In this document: piece after piece, positions 61,707 through 64,000 of the stretch
Layout of the letters: every line of letters begins with the position of its first letter
Position numbering within the stretch: the stretch's first letter is position 1
Source: Microbacterium yannicii PS01
GTDB taxonomy: Bacteria; Actinomycetota; Actinomycetes; Actinomycetales; Microbacteriaceae
Length of the DNA stretch: 64,000 nt
Direction of reading: 5' to 3'
NCBI RefSeq assembly: GCF_000304335.1
Contig: NZ_CAJF01000013.1
Location: forward strand, 1-64,000
Notes under the pieces: generated by a model
Databases searched by the model: none
Seen by the model: only the letters and a program-made list of their open reading frames with translations
Told to the model about the DNA's origin: nothing
Program-made: the position numbers and the translations under genes

Positions 61707-62521
61707 GCGCCGGTGGTGCGGGCGACCTGGCCGGGCACGCCGCCCTCGTCGAGCGGACGCCCGTTCGGGGACGGTCGCGACGCACGGCCGATGCCGATGT
61801 CGATCAGGCTGTCCAGTCCGACGACGACACCCGCGGCGTCGCGCGCCGCGGCAAGCGCGAGACGGATGCCGGGCGCATAGGCCAGCGCGGGCTCGACGGT
61901 GTCGTGAACGAGGGTGAGCGACTCCCCTGCGCCCGAGAGGATCGTCTCCTGGCGGGCCACGACGCCGGGACGGCGCAGCGAATGAATCGGGACGCTCGCG
62001 ACCTGCTGGCCGCGCGCCCGCTGATCGACATGGGGCGACTCGACCGGCCCGACTCCCTCGCGGGCGGCGGCGATGAGCTCCGCGGTCCGTACGGCCGTGC
62101 CGCTCGGCGAGTCGATCTTGGTCTCGCGGTGCGCCTCGACGATCTCGATCGACGGGAAGAAGGGCGCCGCCGCAGCGGCCAGCGCGGAGCCCAGCACCGA
62201 CCCCAGCGAGAAGTTGGGGATGAAGACGGCACCGGTTCCCGCCGCGTCGACGAGAGGACGGATGAGCGCGATGCGCTCCGCAGACCATCCTGAGGTGCCC
62301 ACCAGCACGTTGATGCCGCGCTCGATCGCGGCGCGGACGACGTCGATCGAGACAGCAGGGGTCGACGCATCCACCACGAGATCGGCGCCCTCGAGCTCGG
62401 AGAGCTCGGAGCGCGATGACAGTGCGGCGACGATCTCGAATCCCGGCTCGGCATCCACCACGTCGCGGATGACCCCGCCGAGCTTGCCGGTGCCGCCCAC
62501 GATGGCCACGCGCGTCGTCAT
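61703..62521 (-). CDS. dapB: 4-Hydroxy-tetrahydrodipicolinate reductase
   Basis: 272 residues. VAIVGGTGKLGGVI binds NAD(P)H. VVDASTPAVSIDVV, VGTSGW, FIPNFSLGSVLGSALA and the catalytic EAHRETKIDSPSGTA are present. It acts after DapA. The start is ATG at 62521, with a TAGGAT box (62529-62534) ending 7 nt upstream; this gap contains GGAGG, so either start mode is possible. Confidence 0.96.
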   Translation of the reverse strand: MTTRVAIVGGTGKLGGVIRDVVDAEPGFEIVAALSSRSELSELEGADLVVDASTPAVSIDVVRAAIERGINVLVGTSGWSAERIALIRPLVDAAGTGAVFIPNFSLGSVLGSALAAAAAPFFPSIEIVEAHRETKIDSPSGTAVRTAELIAAAREGVGPVESPHVDQRARGQQVASVPIHSLRRPGVVARQETILSGAGESLTLVHDTVEPALAYAPGIRLALAAARDAAGVVVGLDSLIDIGIGRASRPSPNGRPLDEGGVPGQVARTTGA

Positions 62522-62586
62522 GGCCTCCATCCTAGGCGGGGCCGGCGCGGCGGCCTCCGCCGTCGACCTCGGCCTACGCTGGAGGA

Positions 62587-63069
62587 GTGGTGACTCTGCG
62601 CTCCTCGGCCGTCGATGCGGGCGACGCCCATGACCTCCTCGCCGAATACTTCCGCGATCGCACCGACGGCTTCGCCGAGCTCGACGTGGCGTACACGACG
62701 ACGTTCCCCGATCCGGCCGCCTTCGAGCCTCCGGCCGGGGTCTTCGTCGTGCTCGACGACGATGACGGCGCGCCGGCCGGCTGCGGCGGCATCCGTCGCC
62801 TCGCCGCCGGACCTCACGGCACGCGGTATGAGATCAAGCACCTGTATCTGCGCCCCCGTACCCGTGGCCGAGGATGGGGCCGTCTGCTGATGGACGAGCT
62901 CGAAGCCCGTGCTCGCGGCTTCGGCGCCTGCGAGCTGGTGCTCGACACCCACGATTCCCTCGCCGCCGCGGCGGCGCTCTACGCGCGCACCGGGTTCGCC
63001 CTGATCGACCCGTACAACGACAACCCCAATGCCTCACGCTGGTACGGCAAGGTGCTCGCTTCGTCGTGA
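62587..63069 (+). CDS. GNAT family N-acetyltransferase
   Basis: 160 residues. LYLRPRTRGRGWGRLLMDELEARARGFGACELVLDTHDSLAAAAALYARTGFALIDPYNDNPNASRWYGKVL shows the acetyl-CoA site and a full C-terminal GNAT fold. The substrate is unknown. GTG start, with a TACGCT box ending 6 nt upstream. It is divergent from dapB across about 65 bp. Confidence 0.92.
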   Translation: MVTLRSSAVDAGDAHDLLAEYFRDRTDGFAELDVAYTTTFPDPAAFEPPAGVFVVLDDDDGAPAGCGGIRRLAAGPHGTRYEIKHLYLRPRTRGRGWGRLLMDELEARARGFGACELVLDTHDSLAAAAALYARTGFALIDPYNDNPNASRWYGKVLASS

Positions 63070-63091
63070 CCCCGCCTGCGCCGGCGTCGCC

Positions 63092-64000
63092 TCAGCTGGA
63101 GCGCAGGGCGCTCACCGGCTCGATTCCGGCGGCACGACGCGCGGGCAGTCCACCGGCGATCAGGCCCACAACTGCGCCCAGCAGCGCACCGCCGACGGCG
63201 ACGAGCGGGTCGACGATCGGCGTCCACTGCTGGGTGAGCGCGACGACGACGACCGCGATGACGCCGAGCGACGCGCCGATCAGCCCGCCGAGCAGCCCGA
63301 TCACGACGGACTCCACGACGAACTGTCCCGCGATCTGGCGACCGGTCGCTCCGAGCGCTCGGCGCAGCCCGATCTCAGGGGTCCTCTCCATCACGGTGAG
63401 CATCGTCACGTTCGCGATGCCGAGACCTCCCGCGAGGAGCACGATCGCCCCGAGGATGAGGAACACGATGTTGACGTCGGCCTGCACGCTGTCGCCGAGC
63501 TCGGAGCGATTCGACGGCGCGGAGACGTCGAAGGAGTCGGGCTCCTCGGGATCGAGCGCGATCGCGGACTGCTCGGCGACCTGCGGGCCCGCTCCCGGCA
63601 TGATGCGGATGAGAAGCTCCTGCGCGGCGCCCAGCGAGACGTCGTTGCGGGCGCTCGACATCGGTATGATCACCGCGTCCCGCAGATCCGAGCGGCGCTC
63701 CGCCTCGTCGAAGATGCCGATGACGGCATATGCCAGTTCGGCGATGAAGATCGACGGTTGACTGTCGACGCGATTGATGCCGAGCTGCTCGGCGGCGACG
63801 GAGCCGAGCACGGCGACCCGGTCGGCGCGCGCCTCGTGGCCGGAGTCGAACATGCGGCCCGTGGAGAGGCGTCCGCCGGCGACCTCCAGCAGGTCCGGCG
63901 TGGCGCCGATCAGGGCGGGCGCCGCCACGGACGGCGCGGACGGGTCATTGACGGGCACCGCGGTGATCGTCTCGGTCTCGAGCTCGACCTCGCCGATCAA
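63092..64000 (-). CDS. MacB/FtsX-type ABC transporter permease, 5' truncated by the window
   Basis: 302 residues of the C-terminal part; the N-terminus lies beyond the window. A periplasmic MacB core (IIPMSSARNDVSLGAAQELLIRIMPGAG) precedes three transmembrane helices and the FtsX signature (ANVTMLTVMERTPEIGLRRALGATGRQIAGQFVVESVVIGLLGGLIGASLG ... GLPARRAAGIEPVSALR). It is probably one half of a peptide or antibiotic efflux or lipoprotein-trafficking system; an ATPase gene would be expected further upstream. Confidence 0.9.
   Translation of the reverse strand: MIGEVELETETITAVPVNDPSAPSVAAPALIGATPDLLEVAGGRLSTGRMFDSGHEARADRVAVLGSVAAEQLGINRVDSQPSIFIAELAYAVIGIFDEAERRSDLRDAVIIPMSSARNDVSLGAAQELLIRIMPGAGPQVAEQSAIALDPEEPDSFDVSAPSNRSELGDSVQADVNIVFLILGAIVLLAGGLGIANVTMLTVMERTPEIGLRRALGATGRQIAGQFVVESVVIGLLGGLIGASLGVIAVVVVALTQQWTPIVDPLVAVGGALLGAVVGLIAGGLPARRAAGIEPVSALRSS

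Overview
The window reads as chromosomal core DNA of a high-GC actinobacterium of the family Microbacteriaceae, most likely Microbacterium or a close relative. The basis is very high GC, frequent GTG starts, dense 4-bp gene overlaps, the cinA-clgR-DUF3046-recA-recX order, PriA in place of a dedicated HisA, an actinobacterial gluABCD operon, and the infC-rpmI-rplT block. The genus is an inference. I see no rRNA or tRNA gene, prophage, insertion sequence or CRISPR array.

Layout. 1-4800: an outward-facing promoter at the left edge, udgX, a DUF4184 membrane protein, a tandem-repeat patch, tyrS, and a SatD/membrane-protein pair behind a large operator-like dyad. 4829-12824: arginine genes on the minus strand (argC-J-B-D-F, a membrane acyltransferase, argH), coupled by 4-bp overlaps; argC carries an in-frame repeat expansion and a one-base frameshift. 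13151-24256: epimerase, pheST, gluABCD, an RNA methyltransferase, rplT-rpmI-infC (infC apparently starts with ATC) and a DUF1844 gene. 24284-31127: a PLP decarboxylase, sseB-priA-hisHBC, and a LysM gene divergent from lexA. 31222-44410: a membrane protein, metFE, an S9 peptidase, hflX, a methyltransferase, and miaB-miaA-GNAT-dapF. 44480-46239: a TetR-glycosyltransferase cassette that looks inserted into the recA-recX-miaB neighbourhood. 46319-55363: recX-recA (perfect SOS box), DUF3046, clgR-like, cinA, pgsA, ftsK, a GNAT gene bracketed by two repeat families, and rnj. 55366-64000: dapA (C-terminal frameshift), an SDR, thyA-dfrA, a thioredoxin/DUF4395/OsmC/TIGR01777 redox block, a TPR protein with dapB, a GNAT gene and a truncated ABC permease.

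Themes. (1) Lysine/cell-wall precursor genes (dapA, dapB, dapF), arginine, histidine and methionine synthesis sit among DNA-repair, translation and RNA-decay genes. (2) About twenty genes have a TANNNT -10 hexamer ending 6-8 nt before the start codon, the arrangement expected of leaderless mRNAs; genes with clear Shine-Dalgarno sequences (recA, rpmI, infC, rnj, gluB, gluC) form a contrasting class. (3) A short interspersed repeat with core TCGACAGGCTCAGGGACCGG recurs at three loci and has expanded in tandem, once inside argC. (4) Two single-base G/C homopolymer indels, in argC and dapA, may be sequencing errors and should be checked first.
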